Assembly (NCBI GenBank): GCA_951813605.1
Contig: OX638379.1
Coordinates: 2,118,471-2,182,470, forward strand
DNA length: 64,000 nucleotides
Source: an uncultured Bryobacterales bacterium
GTDB lineage: Bacteria > Acidobacteriota > Terriglobia > Bryobacterales > UBA6623
Direction of reading: 5' to 3'
This document shows, one piece after another, positions 8,610-17,719 of the stretch. Position 1 is the first letter of the stretch. Each line of letters starts with the position of its first letter. The notes beneath the pieces are model-generated. The model was not told the origin of the DNA and did no database searches. It was given only the letters and a program-made list of their open reading frames with translations. A program made the position numbers and the translations under genes.

Positions 8610-10181
8610 TCAGAAGTAGAGCTGCACCGTCTGGCCGTCCAGCTCGTCAATGGTGGATCGTCGGCTGGTCCAGAGCGGCTCGGCGAGTTGAGAGGTCCAA
8701 TTGTCCAGTTCGGCCTCGAGCTGGCTGACGATCTCAGAATGCGATGCGGCTAGGTTCTGCCGCTCGCCGACATCGACAGAAAGGTCGTAGAGCACGGTCA
8801 GCTGGCCCTTCGCAGAAACGGGAGGGTAGTCCACTTCCGGCAAGAGGCGCGAACCTGTCATAGCAGCGGGCATTAGATCAGTCTTGTCTACCTTCCACAT
8901 CTTCCACTTACCCCACCGGACCGCCAGGTTCGGGGCGGAGCGCCAGAACAAGAACTCGTGAGGCGGGTCGCTTCGTTCCCCGCGGAGGTACGGAAGCAGG
9001 TCAACGCTGTCGGGGCTGTCCAGTCTGTCGGGATCGATGCCGGCGGCAGCGGCAAACGTGGCGTACAAGTCGAGCGAGATCGCAGGCTCCGCGTAGACCG
9101 CGCCATGCGGCAGCCGCGCCGGCCACTTGACGAGGAACGGCACTCTGACGCCGCCCTCTAGGTGGTAGCGCTTGGCGCCGCTCAGCGGAGCGTTGGCGCA
9201 AATGGTGTCGGGCACGTAATTGATGCAGCCATTGTCGGAGATAAACACCACCAGCGTGTTCTCCTCGAGATCGTTTCGGCGTAGAGCGGCGACAACTGCG
9301 CCCACAGCGTCATCGAGGGCTGACACCATGCCCGCAAAGATGCGCGGGCCTTCCCGTGCAATCCCGGGGAATCGATCCACATATTTGGCGGTCGCTTGAA
9401 TGGGTGTGTGCGGCGCGTTCGGAGTCAGCGCTAGGAAGAACGGCTCCCCGGCATGTCGATCAATGAAATCGACGGCTTTCACGGCGAAGACGTCGGTGAG
9501 GTAGTCTTCGACCTCGACAACGTCGACGCCGTCCATCACTTCGCGGGCGTTCAGCGGGCTCGATCGGTCGCCGGATGACGGTCCGGGCCACGAGCGAACA
9601 CCTTCCTTGGCGGAGTCGATATAGCTAGTGCCGCCTCCGAGGATGCCGAAGAATTCGTCGAATCCACGGTTCAGCGGGTGGTATTGCGGAAGCGCGCCCA
9701 GATGCCACTTGCCGATCAGCCCGGTGGCATAGCCAGCGGCCTTCATCAGATTGCCAAGCGTCTTCTGGTCTTCCGGCAGTCCGAGCTCGGCATCGGGACC
9801 TCGAGCGTAGTTGGCAGTGGGGTTGTACTCGTAGCCGAACCTGCTTTGGTAGCGACCTGTGAACAGGCCGGCGCGCGTCGGGCTGCAGACCGCTGCGGAA
9901 ACGTAGCCATCGGTGAGCCGCACTCCCTGTTCGGCCAGCTCGTCTATGTGCGGCGTCGCGATGATCTTGGAACCGTTGGCACCGATATCGCCGTAGCCGA
10001 GATCGTCAGCGACGATGAGGACGATGTTGGGCGGAGCTTCCGCCTCGGTCTTGCCGCTCGGCTGGCAACCGATCGCCGCAACGAGCAGTCCGGCCGCTAG
10101 AAGGCTGGTCGAGTGACCGCGTGTGGGTCGACCCCGGTTCTCGAGATATCGCCCATCGTGCGGGCCTGGCATTGGTGTCAT
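8610..10181 (-). CDS. Sulfatase (arylsulfatase A-like), probable lipoprotein
   Basis: Type I sulfatase of 523 residues that hydrolyses sulfate esters using a formylglycine made from the Cys of CSPTR (residues 99-103, followed by AGLFTGRY). N-terminal metal ligands are in NIVLIVADDLGYGD (52-65). GKWHLG and a C-terminal SDNG metal motif are also present. The frame is open upstream to 10328, but the ATG at 10181 gives a sensible hydrophobic stretch ending in VAAIGC (Cys39), a plausible lipobox, so I chose it. The protein is therefore probably membrane-anchored and faces the periplasm or surface. It is the last gene of a minus-strand cluster with the DUF1501 and DUF1549/DUF1553 genes. The natural sulfated substrate cannot be deduced. 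No maturase (FGE or anSME) is in the window. Confidence 0.93.
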   Translation of the reverse strand: MTPMPGPHDGRYLENRGRPTRGHSTSLLAAGLLVAAIGCQPSGKTEAEAPPNIVLIVADDLGYGDIGANGSKIIATPHIDELAEQGVRLTDGYVSAAVCSPTRAGLFTGRYQSRFGYEYNPTANYARGPDAELGLPEDQKTLGNLMKAAGYATGLIGKWHLGALPQYHPLNRGFDEFFGILGGGTSYIDSAKEGVRSWPGPSSGDRSSPLNAREVMDGVDVVEVEDYLTDVFAVKAVDFIDRHAGEPFFLALTPNAPHTPIQATAKYVDRFPGIAREGPRIFAGMVSALDDAVGAVVAALRRNDLEENTLVVFISDNGCINYVPDTICANAPLSGAKRYHLEGGVRVPFLVKWPARLPHGAVYAEPAISLDLYATFAAAAGIDPDRLDSPDSVDLLPYLRGERSDPPHEFLFWRSAPNLAVRWGKWKMWKVDKTDLMPAAMTGSRLLPEVDYPPVSAKGQLTVLYDLSVDVGERQNLAASHSEIVSQLEAELDNWTSQLAEPLWTSRRSTIDELDGQTVQLYF

Positions 10182-10472
10182 TTGAAATGCTCGGATCCAG
10201 GGCCAAGGCTGGTCGCAGCCATTGTACGAATGGCACCAACTCCGCAGCGCAGGCGCACCCCAGCCGACAGGGCCTGCCGAAAGCCAAGCCCAGCGCGAAC
10301 TCTCGCCCAGGAGGGCGAGTGCGGACACGACTGGACCGTGCTAGCGGTTCGCGATGCTTCGCTGACAACCCAGCGTCGCCGGGAACGGTGACTGCCCCGG
10401 AATCCTCGAACCAGCGAATGCCGTCCCAACAAGATGGGGGCCCTAGATCTGAGCGAGGAGGATTTCAATCGA

Positions 10473-11903
10473 TCAGGCGAGGATCTCGTCGATCACGCGA
10501 CCACCGATGTCCGTTAGGCGCTTGTAGCGCCCCTCGTGCAGGTAAGTTAGCCGATCCTGATCCAATCCCATGAGCCGGAGAATGGTGGCATGAACGTCGC
10601 GCAGCGGGATCTCGTCCCCTGCGGCTCGCACGGAGAACTCGTCCGTCTCTCCGAAGCTCTCGCCGCCTTGCACGTCGCCCCCGGCCATCCAGACGACCAG
10701 CCCGTACTGGTTGTGGTCGCGACCCGGCGTCGGAGTCACCAAGTTGTTGTCGAACGGCGTGCGGCCCATCTCCGATGCCCAGACAACCAAGGTCTCGTCG
10801 AGCAATCCGCGGGATTTCAGATCGGCTAGCAGCGCCGCTACGGGCCGGTCAACCTCGCGACAATGCTTGGGAAGTCGCTCCTCAATATTGCCGTGATCGT
10901 CCCACCGGTCCGTGCCCGCCCCGTGGAGCACCTTGACGAACCGGACGCCCCGCTCGACCATTCGGCGCGCGAGAAGGCAGCGCCGGCCGAACGGTTCCGT
11001 CACCGGGTCGTCCAGCCCGTAGGACGTTCGCGTGGCCTCCGTCTCGCCGCTGAGGTCGACCAGCTCCGGAGCCTCGGACTGCATCCGGAATGCGAGTTCG
11101 TACGACGCGATCCTGGCTTCCAGCTCGGAGGTGTCGGTTCGGCTGTCCGCATGTCGTCGGTTGAACCAGCGCAGCGCATCCATCTCCGCTTGCTGCTGCC
11201 CCGCCGAGATGCCCGACCGCCGCCGAAGGTCGACGATGGGCGTGCTGCCGGCACGAAAGATCGTCCCTTGATAGGCGGCGGGCAGGTAGCCAGCCCCCCA
11301 GACCCCCGCGCCACCGATGGTCGATCCGCGGTGATCTCCCAGCACGATGTAGCCGGGCAGGTCGTTGTTCTCGCTGCCCAGCCCGTAAGTGATCCAAGCG
11401 CCAACCGACGCGCTGCCGGGAAGCTGGTTCCCCGTGAGGGCGTGGTAGACCGCCGGCCCGTGATTGTTGTTGTCGACCTTGACGCCGTGGATGAACGCGA
11501 GGTCGTCTACGTGGCCGGCTAGATTCGGCAACAGCTCGGACATCCAACGCCCGGACTCTCCGTGCCGAGCGAATTCCCAGTACGACGGGATCACCCTGTT
11601 GGGCGCCGCGGAAAACGTGGCGATCTCGCCAACGGTGTTCGCCGCCTGCGGCATCCGCTGGCCCGCGTATTGCTTCAGCACCGGCTTGTACTCGAAGGTA
11701 TCCATCTGGCTGACGCCTCCCTCCATGAAGAGGAAGATGCAGCTCTTGGCCTTGGCCGGCAACTGCTGATCGCGGGCTCTCAGCGGGTCGCTGCGAAGTG
11801 ACTCCGCCGCCATGACGTCCAGGAACGCCAGGCCTCCCAATCCTAGGTAGGCTTTCCCAAGCAGGTCTCGGCGAGTGATGCCGCTCTTCATGGATTCGGG
11901 CAT
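10473..11903 (-). CDS. DUF1501 domain protein, Tat-exported
   Basis: 476 residues, of the DUF1501 family, related to the alkaline phosphatase/sulfatase fold by family annotation; its biochemical role is not established. The N-terminus has a twin-arginine motif TRRDLLG (10-16) and a hydrophobic segment, so a folded, cofactor-containing protein is expected in the periplasm. Family blocks CIFLFMEGGVSQMDTFEYKP, DDHGNIEERL, EMGRTPFDNN and GRDHNQYG are present. I chose the ATG at 11903 because GGAGG lies 6 nt upstream; a frame-open start at 11921 would overlap the preceding gene. It follows the DUF1549/DUF1553 gene by 14 bp, the arrangement usual for this pair, so the two products probably work together. 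Confidence 0.93.
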   Translation of the reverse strand: MPESMKSGITRRDLLGKAYLGLGGLAFLDVMAAESLRSDPLRARDQQLPAKAKSCIFLFMEGGVSQMDTFEYKPVLKQYAGQRMPQAANTVGEIATFSAAPNRVIPSYWEFARHGESGRWMSELLPNLAGHVDDLAFIHGVKVDNNNHGPAVYHALTGNQLPGSASVGAWITYGLGSENNDLPGYIVLGDHRGSTIGGAGVWGAGYLPAAYQGTIFRAGSTPIVDLRRRSGISAGQQQAEMDALRWFNRRHADSRTDTSELEARIASYELAFRMQSEAPELVDLSGETEATRTSYGLDDPVTEPFGRRCLLARRMVERGVRFVKVLHGAGTDRWDDHGNIEERLPKHCREVDRPVAALLADLKSRGLLDETLVVWASEMGRTPFDNNLVTPTPGRDHNQYGLVVWMAGGDVQGGESFGETDEFSVRAAGDEIPLRDVHATILRLMGLDQDRLTYLHEGRYKRLTDIGGRVIDEILA

Positions 11904-11917
11904 GGTATACCTCCGCG

Positions 11918-14653
11918 TCATTCGACGTGCAAGAACTCATTCGAGTTGAACAGTACACGGCACAGGGCCTCGAGCGATCCCTCGAGCCGGGACAATCGGC
12001 GCGCTTCATCCGAGTCGGGAGGCCGTCCCAGGACGGTCTCGAAGGCCGTCTCGATTTGAAGCACGGGGTCGTTGCCGACGAGTAAGCGAATCCTCGCCGC
12101 CAGGCGCTGGGCTTCCTCGTGGACCAAGGAGCCGTTCATCATCGAAAGCGCCTGCAAGGGCGTGGTCGTCAGGCTGCGCCTCTCGCAAGACTCGCTGAAC
12201 ACCGGCGCATCGAAGGCCGCCATCATCGGCAGCGGCAGCGACCTTCGCTGGAAAATATAGATCGAGCGCCGACGAGCGTCTTCTTCGCGCTCGTTAGGCT
12301 CCCACATCAAGCCGCCAGTCCGTCCGTAGCGGGCGAAGTCGGCAAGGTCCTCGGGCAGCGGCGGGAACATACTCGGCCCTCCCATTTCGGGATTCAGTCC
12401 CCCGCTCGCATGGAGGATTCCGTCGCGGATGGCCTCCGCGTCCAAGCGCCGCCTCTGGAACTTCCAGAGCAGCCGGTTCGCCGGGTCAGCGGCGTTGCGG
12501 GCCGCGCCCGGATTCTCCGCCGACTGGCGGTAGGTGCGGGACAGCACGATGATCCGGTGCATGTCCTTGATGCTCCAGCGCCGCTCCATGAAGGTGACCG
12601 CCAGCCAGTCCAGCAAGCGCGGGTGGGTCGCTCCGGACCCGTTCTTCCCAAAGTTGCTCGCCGTCTCCACGACTCCGCGCCCGAAGTGGTGCTGCCAGAG
12701 TCGGTTCACCATCACGCGGGCAGTGAGAGGGTTGTCATCGCTCGCGATCCAGCGGGCCAGCGTAAAGCGCCTGCCACGCGTTGGGAACTGTCGGTAGCGA
12801 TCCGTGAACATCTCCGCCGGCTCGGAATGCCCGCCAATAGCGCTTGGGAACCCAGCCTTCACGACCTTGCCGGGCTGCCGGTAATCGCCGCTCCGAAGAA
12901 CTCTTACGGGTGGCAATGGAGGGCCGCTAGGCGGTCCCGGAGCGTTGCGCACGGTCAGGACAACTGGTTCCCACCGAGCAAGCCGCCGACGAAATACGTC
13001 CAGCGTCCCGGTCAGCTCCACATGGCGATCAATCTCTTCTTGCGAGAAGGGTCTATCGGCGGAATAAGACGCCCTCACGGCGGCCCGGACATCGTTGACT
13101 GTCAAAGCCTCAAACCGCCGGTCTAGGTCGCCCTCGCCTAATTCGTGTGCCCGCTTGAGCCGCACCAGCAAGCGCGCCTCGTAAGCCTTCAACGCCTCCT
13201 GCTCTTCCGGATCGTTTGTGCGACCGGCGGCATCCAGCAAACGCCGGTGCAGTCGCCGCTCCGACCCGCTGAACAACAGGCTGTCATCCCGGCGAAGTTC
13301 AAGGCGCAAATCCTTTTCAGTCAGTCCCCTGCCCTCGGCCTCTCGCTTGCGGACCTCGATGAGTCGTTGCCGCAGCGCCTCTTCCAGGTCCTCCAGTTCC
13401 CTCTTCTCCGGGCCGTCCTCGACACGCTTCTTGTACTGGGCGATCTTGGTCTCGGCAAGCCGCTCGAAGGCTGGGTGATCGTAAGGTACTTCCGGGCGCT
13501 TTACCGCACCCTGCCGGTCCTCGGTCTGCACTGCGCTGAAAAATGCCTGGAACCGGTAGAAATCCTGCGTCGGAATGGGATCGTACTTGTGGTCATGACA
13601 GCGCGCGCACCCCACTGTCAATCCAAGGAACACCGATGACGTAGCTGTCGTCACCTCGTTGAGATAGTTTTGCCGGACCTCGGCGGCGACGAGGTTCGAC
13701 CGGTCCCACGGCGCAAGACGCAGGAACCCGGCAGGAATGTAGCCTTGGGGATCCGGCGCGTAATTGTTTCGAGTCTTGCTGTGCTCGTCGGCACCCGCTA
13801 TCTGCAGCAGGACGAATCGGTCGTAGGGCATGTCCCCGTTCAAGGCCGTGACGACCCAGTCGCGATAGCGCCAGGCGTTCCCGATCGCGCCGTCTCCCTC
13901 GAGGCCGCTGGTCTCGCCGTACCGCACGAGATCCAGCCAGTGGCGGCCCCAGCGCTCGCCGTATCGAGGGTCTGCGAGCAGCCGCTCCACGAGCCTCTCG
14001 TACGCGTCGGGAGCGTCGTCCTCGAGGAACCGCCCGAGAGCATCCGGAGTGGGCGGCACGCCGACGAGGTCAAGATGGACCCGCCTTGCGAGGGTTCGGG
14101 AGTCGGCCGGCGGCGCCGGCGAAACATTCTCCGCCTCTAGCCTGGCCAATACAAATGCGTCGATGGGATTGGCAGGCCAGTCGCCGTCCGCTACCGCCGG
14201 CGCGACGCTCCTTTGGGGCGGTCCGAGCAGATCCGCGGTCCGTTGCCCGCCGAGCCCTGCGACGGCGGAGTGCTCCAGACTCGCTATCCATTCCGAGATC
14301 GCGTGTATCTCCCCCTCCGGCAGCACTCCCCCGAGGGGCATCCTAGGCTCGGCCCTGCCGAGGAGGACCTGAATCAAGGGGCTTTGCTCCGGATGACCGG
14401 CAATTACGGCTGGACCGCGACGTGCCCCGCCCCGCAGAACGGATTCAACTGTCTCGACTGAGAAGCCGCTGGCCCGATCGGCGCCGCTGTGACACTGAGC
14501 GCACGACCGCCTAAGAATCGGAGCCACGTCGTCCGCAAAGGTCGCGCCCACCACGGGCATCGACGCGATTAGAAGAAAAATGAATGATGTGCCGAGAACG
14601 CGCACTGACCCACAGCGCGGAAACCGCAGACTTGGGCCGCCAGGATCAGCCAT
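11918..14653 (-). CDS. DUF1549/DUF1553 protein with c-type haem motifs (planctomycete-type cytochrome)
   Basis: 911-residue exported protein. A signal peptide (residues about 18-40) is followed by a PSCyt1-type domain with the haem-binding motif CAQCH (51-55), then DUF1549 (about 160-370), in which a second motif CARCH (349-353) lies within CARCHDHKYDPI. A charged, probably helical linker follows (about 390-520), then DUF1553 (about 570-890; blocks GRGVVETASNFGKNGSG, RRLDAEAIRDGILHASGG). Two CxxCH motifs suggest one or two covalently bound haems and a redox role in the periplasm. No substrate is known for this family. It pairs with the DUF1501 gene 14 bp downstream. A second such protein lies at the right end of the window. 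Confidence 0.93.
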   Translation of the reverse strand: MADPGGPSLRFPRCGSVRVLGTSFIFLLIASMPVVGATFADDVAPILRRSCAQCHSGADRASGFSVETVESVLRGGARRGPAVIAGHPEQSPLIQVLLGRAEPRMPLGGVLPEGEIHAISEWIASLEHSAVAGLGGQRTADLLGPPQRSVAPAVADGDWPANPIDAFVLARLEAENVSPAPPADSRTLARRVHLDLVGVPPTPDALGRFLEDDAPDAYERLVERLLADPRYGERWGRHWLDLVRYGETSGLEGDGAIGNAWRYRDWVVTALNGDMPYDRFVLLQIAGADEHSKTRNNYAPDPQGYIPAGFLRLAPWDRSNLVAAEVRQNYLNEVTTATSSVFLGLTVGCARCHDHKYDPIPTQDFYRFQAFFSAVQTEDRQGAVKRPEVPYDHPAFERLAETKIAQYKKRVEDGPEKRELEDLEEALRQRLIEVRKREAEGRGLTEKDLRLELRRDDSLLFSGSERRLHRRLLDAAGRTNDPEEQEALKAYEARLLVRLKRAHELGEGDLDRRFEALTVNDVRAAVRASYSADRPFSQEEIDRHVELTGTLDVFRRRLARWEPVVLTVRNAPGPPSGPPLPPVRVLRSGDYRQPGKVVKAGFPSAIGGHSEPAEMFTDRYRQFPTRGRRFTLARWIASDDNPLTARVMVNRLWQHHFGRGVVETASNFGKNGSGATHPRLLDWLAVTFMERRWSIKDMHRIIVLSRTYRQSAENPGAARNAADPANRLLWKFQRRRLDAEAIRDGILHASGGLNPEMGGPSMFPPLPEDLADFARYGRTGGLMWEPNEREEDARRRSIYIFQRRSLPLPMMAAFDAPVFSESCERRSLTTTPLQALSMMNGSLVHEEAQRLAARIRLLVGNDPVLQIETAFETVLGRPPDSDEARRLSRLEGSLEALCRVLFNSNEFLHVE

Positions 14654-14909
14654 GATCCTAGCCCGTTGGTGACCGCGACCATCCCAACTATAGCCAGAAT
14701 CCAGATGCGCTGCGACCGCAAACGCGCCGGTTCACGAGGAAATGCAACGGCGTGGCGCACCAAGCCAATCATCACTGCCGGCGGACGCCTTCCACCCGCG
14801 ATCCAAGAGCAAGCGACGCCGACCCGCCGGCTCGCTCCCAGGACCTCACGCAGCCCCAGCTTGTTTTGACCGACCGCCCGATTCGGACCGGCTCTCCGCG
14901 GGGTTCTCG

Positions 14910-16148
14910 TTAGGCTTCCGGCTCGACTTCCCATCCAAACCCCGGTCCGTCGGAAGGCCGGGTGTAGATCCCCTCGGGCCCGCGCGTGAGGTTGTTGTCC
15001 TCTTCGTAGCGTTCGTAGACCACATCCGGACCACCCGGAGCAGGCATGAACATCTCCGCCCAGGGCGAGTTGGGCGTGGCGTAGATGAAATGCACCGCGT
15101 CCCGCTGGCCTCCCCCGTGCGGAATCACCGGGATGTCGTGAGCCGCTGCCATATGAGCAATCTTCACGAGCTCGCTCATACCACCGCACCAATGAATATC
15201 GGGCTGCCAGATCTCGGCTCCTTGCACCCGCAGCAACTGCCTGAAGCCGTAGCGGGTGTAGACATGCTCCCCGGTGACGATTCGCGTGGACGTGATCTGC
15301 CGGCGCAGCCGCCCGAATCCCTCGTAATCATCAGGAGGCAGGGCCTCCTCGATCCAATAGACGCCGTACGGCTCGAACGCTTCCGCCAGTTCCAAGGTGT
15401 AGCGCTCGGTAAGGGCCATCCAGCAGTCCATCATCACGTCGCCGTCCGGACCCACGGCGGAGCGGGCCCGCTTGACAAGTTCTACGTTCTTCCGAATGCC
15501 TTCCCTACCGTCCGCCGGGCCGTAAGGCAGGGCGAGCTTGAGGCGCTTGTAGCCGAACTTGACATGCTGCTCGATGTCGTTGCCAGTGCAGTAGCAGGGA
15601 ATGCGCGGGTGAGTCCGCCCGCCGAGCAGTCGCCAGACCGGCGTGTCCCAAACCTTTCCGGCGATGTCCCAAAGCGCGATGTCGACGCCGGAGATCGCGT
15701 TCACCACGACGCCCTTGCGCCCGTACGACATGGTCGCGCGCCACATGATGTCCCAAAGGCGCTCGATGTCGAGGGGGTTTTCTCCCATGACAAGTCTCGT
15801 GAGGTGGTCTTCGACGATCACCCCGCCGGCTGGCCCTCCCGGGCCGTAGCCCTTGACCCCTTTGTTAGTCGACACCTCGACCCAGAAACTGCCAGCTCGG
15901 GGGCCAACGGACCGGAACAAACTGCGCATCGGCTTGTACTTCGGGTAGATGGAGACAGGATTGGCTACCTCGACGCCACCCGTGGACCAAGAGCCCGGCT
16001 CGGGCTCGTAGCTGGGAATCGGCCTTTTCGGCCGCATGCGGACCAGTCGGACGCCCGTGATCGCCAGGTCGTCCTCAACGCCCGCCATCGCCGGAAAAGC
16101 GAACGGCAGCGCTGTCGATGAGATAGCTAAGAATTCCCTGCGGTTCAT
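14910..16148 (-). CDS. Enolase-superfamily acid-sugar dehydratase (L-rhamnonate dehydratase-like), Tat-exported
   Basis: 412-residue member of the mandelate racemase/muconate lactonising group, closest in motifs to L-rhamnonate dehydratase. Likely Mg2+ ligands are Asp241 (MMDCW), Glu267 (WIEEAL) and Glu294 (TGEHVY). The Asp317/His344 pair (QPDIHWCGG; IPHGGG) matches the spacing of the catalytic Asp-His dyad of RhmD. Expected chemistry is dehydration of an aldonate to a 2-keto-3-deoxy acid. Unusually, the protein starts MNRREFLAISSTALPFAFPA, a twin-arginine signal, so it should act in the periplasm, whereas characterised relatives are cytosolic. The ATG at 16148 has GGGAGG 8 nt upstream and is preferred over an open frame back to 16253. 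Exact aldonate specificity is not predictable. Confidence 0.88.
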   Translation of the reverse strand: MNRREFLAISSTALPFAFPAMAGVEDDLAITGVRLVRMRPKRPIPSYEPEPGSWSTGGVEVANPVSIYPKYKPMRSLFRSVGPRAGSFWVEVSTNKGVKGYGPGGPAGGVIVEDHLTRLVMGENPLDIERLWDIMWRATMSYGRKGVVVNAISGVDIALWDIAGKVWDTPVWRLLGGRTHPRIPCYCTGNDIEQHVKFGYKRLKLALPYGPADGREGIRKNVELVKRARSAVGPDGDVMMDCWMALTERYTLELAEAFEPYGVYWIEEALPPDDYEGFGRLRRQITSTRIVTGEHVYTRYGFRQLLRVQGAEIWQPDIHWCGGMSELVKIAHMAAAHDIPVIPHGGGQRDAVHFIYATPNSPWAEMFMPAPGGPDVVYERYEEDNNLTRGPEGIYTRPSDGPGFGWEVEPEA

Positions 16149-16432
16149 TGCTGATGCCTCCCTCGCTGAGTCAAGCGAATGCTGCCTCTTTTTCGCATCG
16201 ATCCGTCGAAGGGCTCGGCGGTAACGAGGCAGCAACGCGCCTAAGGCTACCATGCCGTCCTATCGCAAGCCGACCTCGAATTCCAACTGCTGGGGACGAG
16301 GGCGCGGAATACGCCCCACGCGTTTCGCGCTACTCGGCGCTCTGTCGTGCCAGCCATTCAAAGGACTCGCTAGTCGAGAGCGCGACCGCAGGATCAATGC
16401 AATGGAAAGACGGAGCGGCGGCCGCCTCCAGC

Positions 16433-17305
16433 CTATGATTCTTGGCTTGAGCCAATATCGAGCATTACGCGCAGCTTCTCTTCAAAGTCCGGATCGACCG
16501 TCGGCAGCGTCAACTCGACACCCTCGGCCAGCTGACCGACAACAGCTTTGATCACAGCCAGGCGGGAATGCTTCTTGTCGTTTGAAGGAATGACAGTCCA
16601 AGGGTTCGCATCGGTTGACGTCTTGCGGAACATCTCTTCGATGGCGACCTCGTATTCATCCCAGCGGCTGCGGTTGCGCAAGTCCTCTTCGGAAAGCTTC
16701 CAGCGCTTCAAGGGATCGTGGAATCGGGCCCGGAATCGGGCGAGTTGCACCTCCTTTGTGATGTGGAGGTAGATCTTGACAAGGCGGATGCCGTCGTCAT
16801 GGAGCATCCTCTCGAATTCGTTGATCTCCTCGTAGGCGCGACTCCACTCGGCCTCCGTCGCGAACCCTTCGATGCGCTCAACCAAGACCCGACCGTACCA
16901 AGAACGATCGAAGATGACCAATTGCCCCGGTCGGGGCAGCCTCTTCCAAAAGCGATACAGGTAATGATGGCCCATTTCTTCCGGCGTGGGCGCGGCAATC
17001 GGCCATACCTTGAGGCCTCTGGGGTCAAGCGGCCAACTGATCCGCCGGATGGCGCCGCCCTTGCCCGCGGCGTCGCCGCCTTCGAATACGAGGACGGCGC
17101 GCCGCTTCTGCGCGAGGTAGCTTAAAGCCACCTCCTTGATCCTCCATTGAAGGTGCGAAAGCCGTCGATTGTAGTGCTTTCGCTTGACATGCTTCGTCAT
17201 ATCCAGGGCGGCCAAGCTTGGCGGCCGTGCTTGGAGGCGGATGGCCGCGCGCCCCTGGGCCTGCTGGGCTGGCTCGGTCATAAGAGGTTTCGATAAGTCT
17301 TGCAT
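16433..17305 (-). CDS. Polyphosphate kinase 2 (PPK2) family protein
   Basis: 290-residue single-domain PPK2 protein, which transfers phosphate between polyphosphate and nucleotides in the cytoplasm. Walker A is GGDAAGKGG (76-84) and the Walker B-like block is DRSWYGRV (133-140). The lid region has Arg/Lys-rich blocks (ARFRARFHDPLKRWK), and the C-terminal block NPWTVIPSNDKKHSR is also typical. Candidate starts are GTG 17335, ATG 17305 and ATG 17281; none has a convincing ribosome site, and 17305 is a compromise. It heads the minus-strand cluster but is functionally distinct from the sulfatase/DUF1501 genes, so co-transcription with them is uncertain (284 bp gap). Class (NDP- or NMP-phosphorylating) cannot be assigned by eye. 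Confidence 0.92.
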   Translation of the reverse strand: MQDLSKPLMTEPAQQAQGRAAIRLQARPPSLAALDMTKHVKRKHYNRRLSHLQWRIKEVALSYLAQKRRAVLVFEGGDAAGKGGAIRRISWPLDPRGLKVWPIAAPTPEEMGHHYLYRFWKRLPRPGQLVIFDRSWYGRVLVERIEGFATEAEWSRAYEEINEFERMLHDDGIRLVKIYLHITKEVQLARFRARFHDPLKRWKLSEEDLRNRSRWDEYEVAIEEMFRKTSTDANPWTVIPSNDKKHSRLAVIKAVVGQLAEGVELTLPTVDPDFEEKLRVMLDIGSSQES

Positions 17306-17719
17306 TTGCACGCAGGGACCGCAGCCGCCTAGCACTTCCTAGGCCGGTCGGCGGCAGCTCCAGAGCACGGCGGCATTTGCGGGAAGGGAGAGCCCGCGGA
17401 AAAGGGATTGACCCTCTATTCAACGCGAACGCGCCCGGCTCGCGCAACTCAAGCGGGACGCCAACTCAAATTGGACAGTCCTGGCCACGGCCCCAATTGG
17501 CTTCGATGTGTTCCCGGGCGACGCCGGCGACTGGACATTCGCAGTCGCCGCTTTTGCTGAGCCGTGAATTGAGATCCAGCACCTGCTTGACGACGGACCC
17601 TTTCCAGACGAAGGCGGCTCGTCCATCAAATCTTCGGTCAGCGCCTTCGGGCCGAGGCGGTCCGTGGCAGTGGAAGGCTCGCGTTCAGTGTCTCAGTTCG
17701 GTCGGATATCATAGCTGAG
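17306..17719. other. Intergenic region between divergent genes
   Basis: 414 bp between the divergent PPK2 and sulfatase genes. It must hold both promoters, but I see no convincing -35/-10 pair, operator or small gene. Short open frames here have no recognisable protein character. Confidence 0.6.

Noticed and set aside
14742-16121. 459-codon open frame on the plus strand
   Set aside because: Lies opposite the enolase-superfamily gene, which has clear catalytic motifs.
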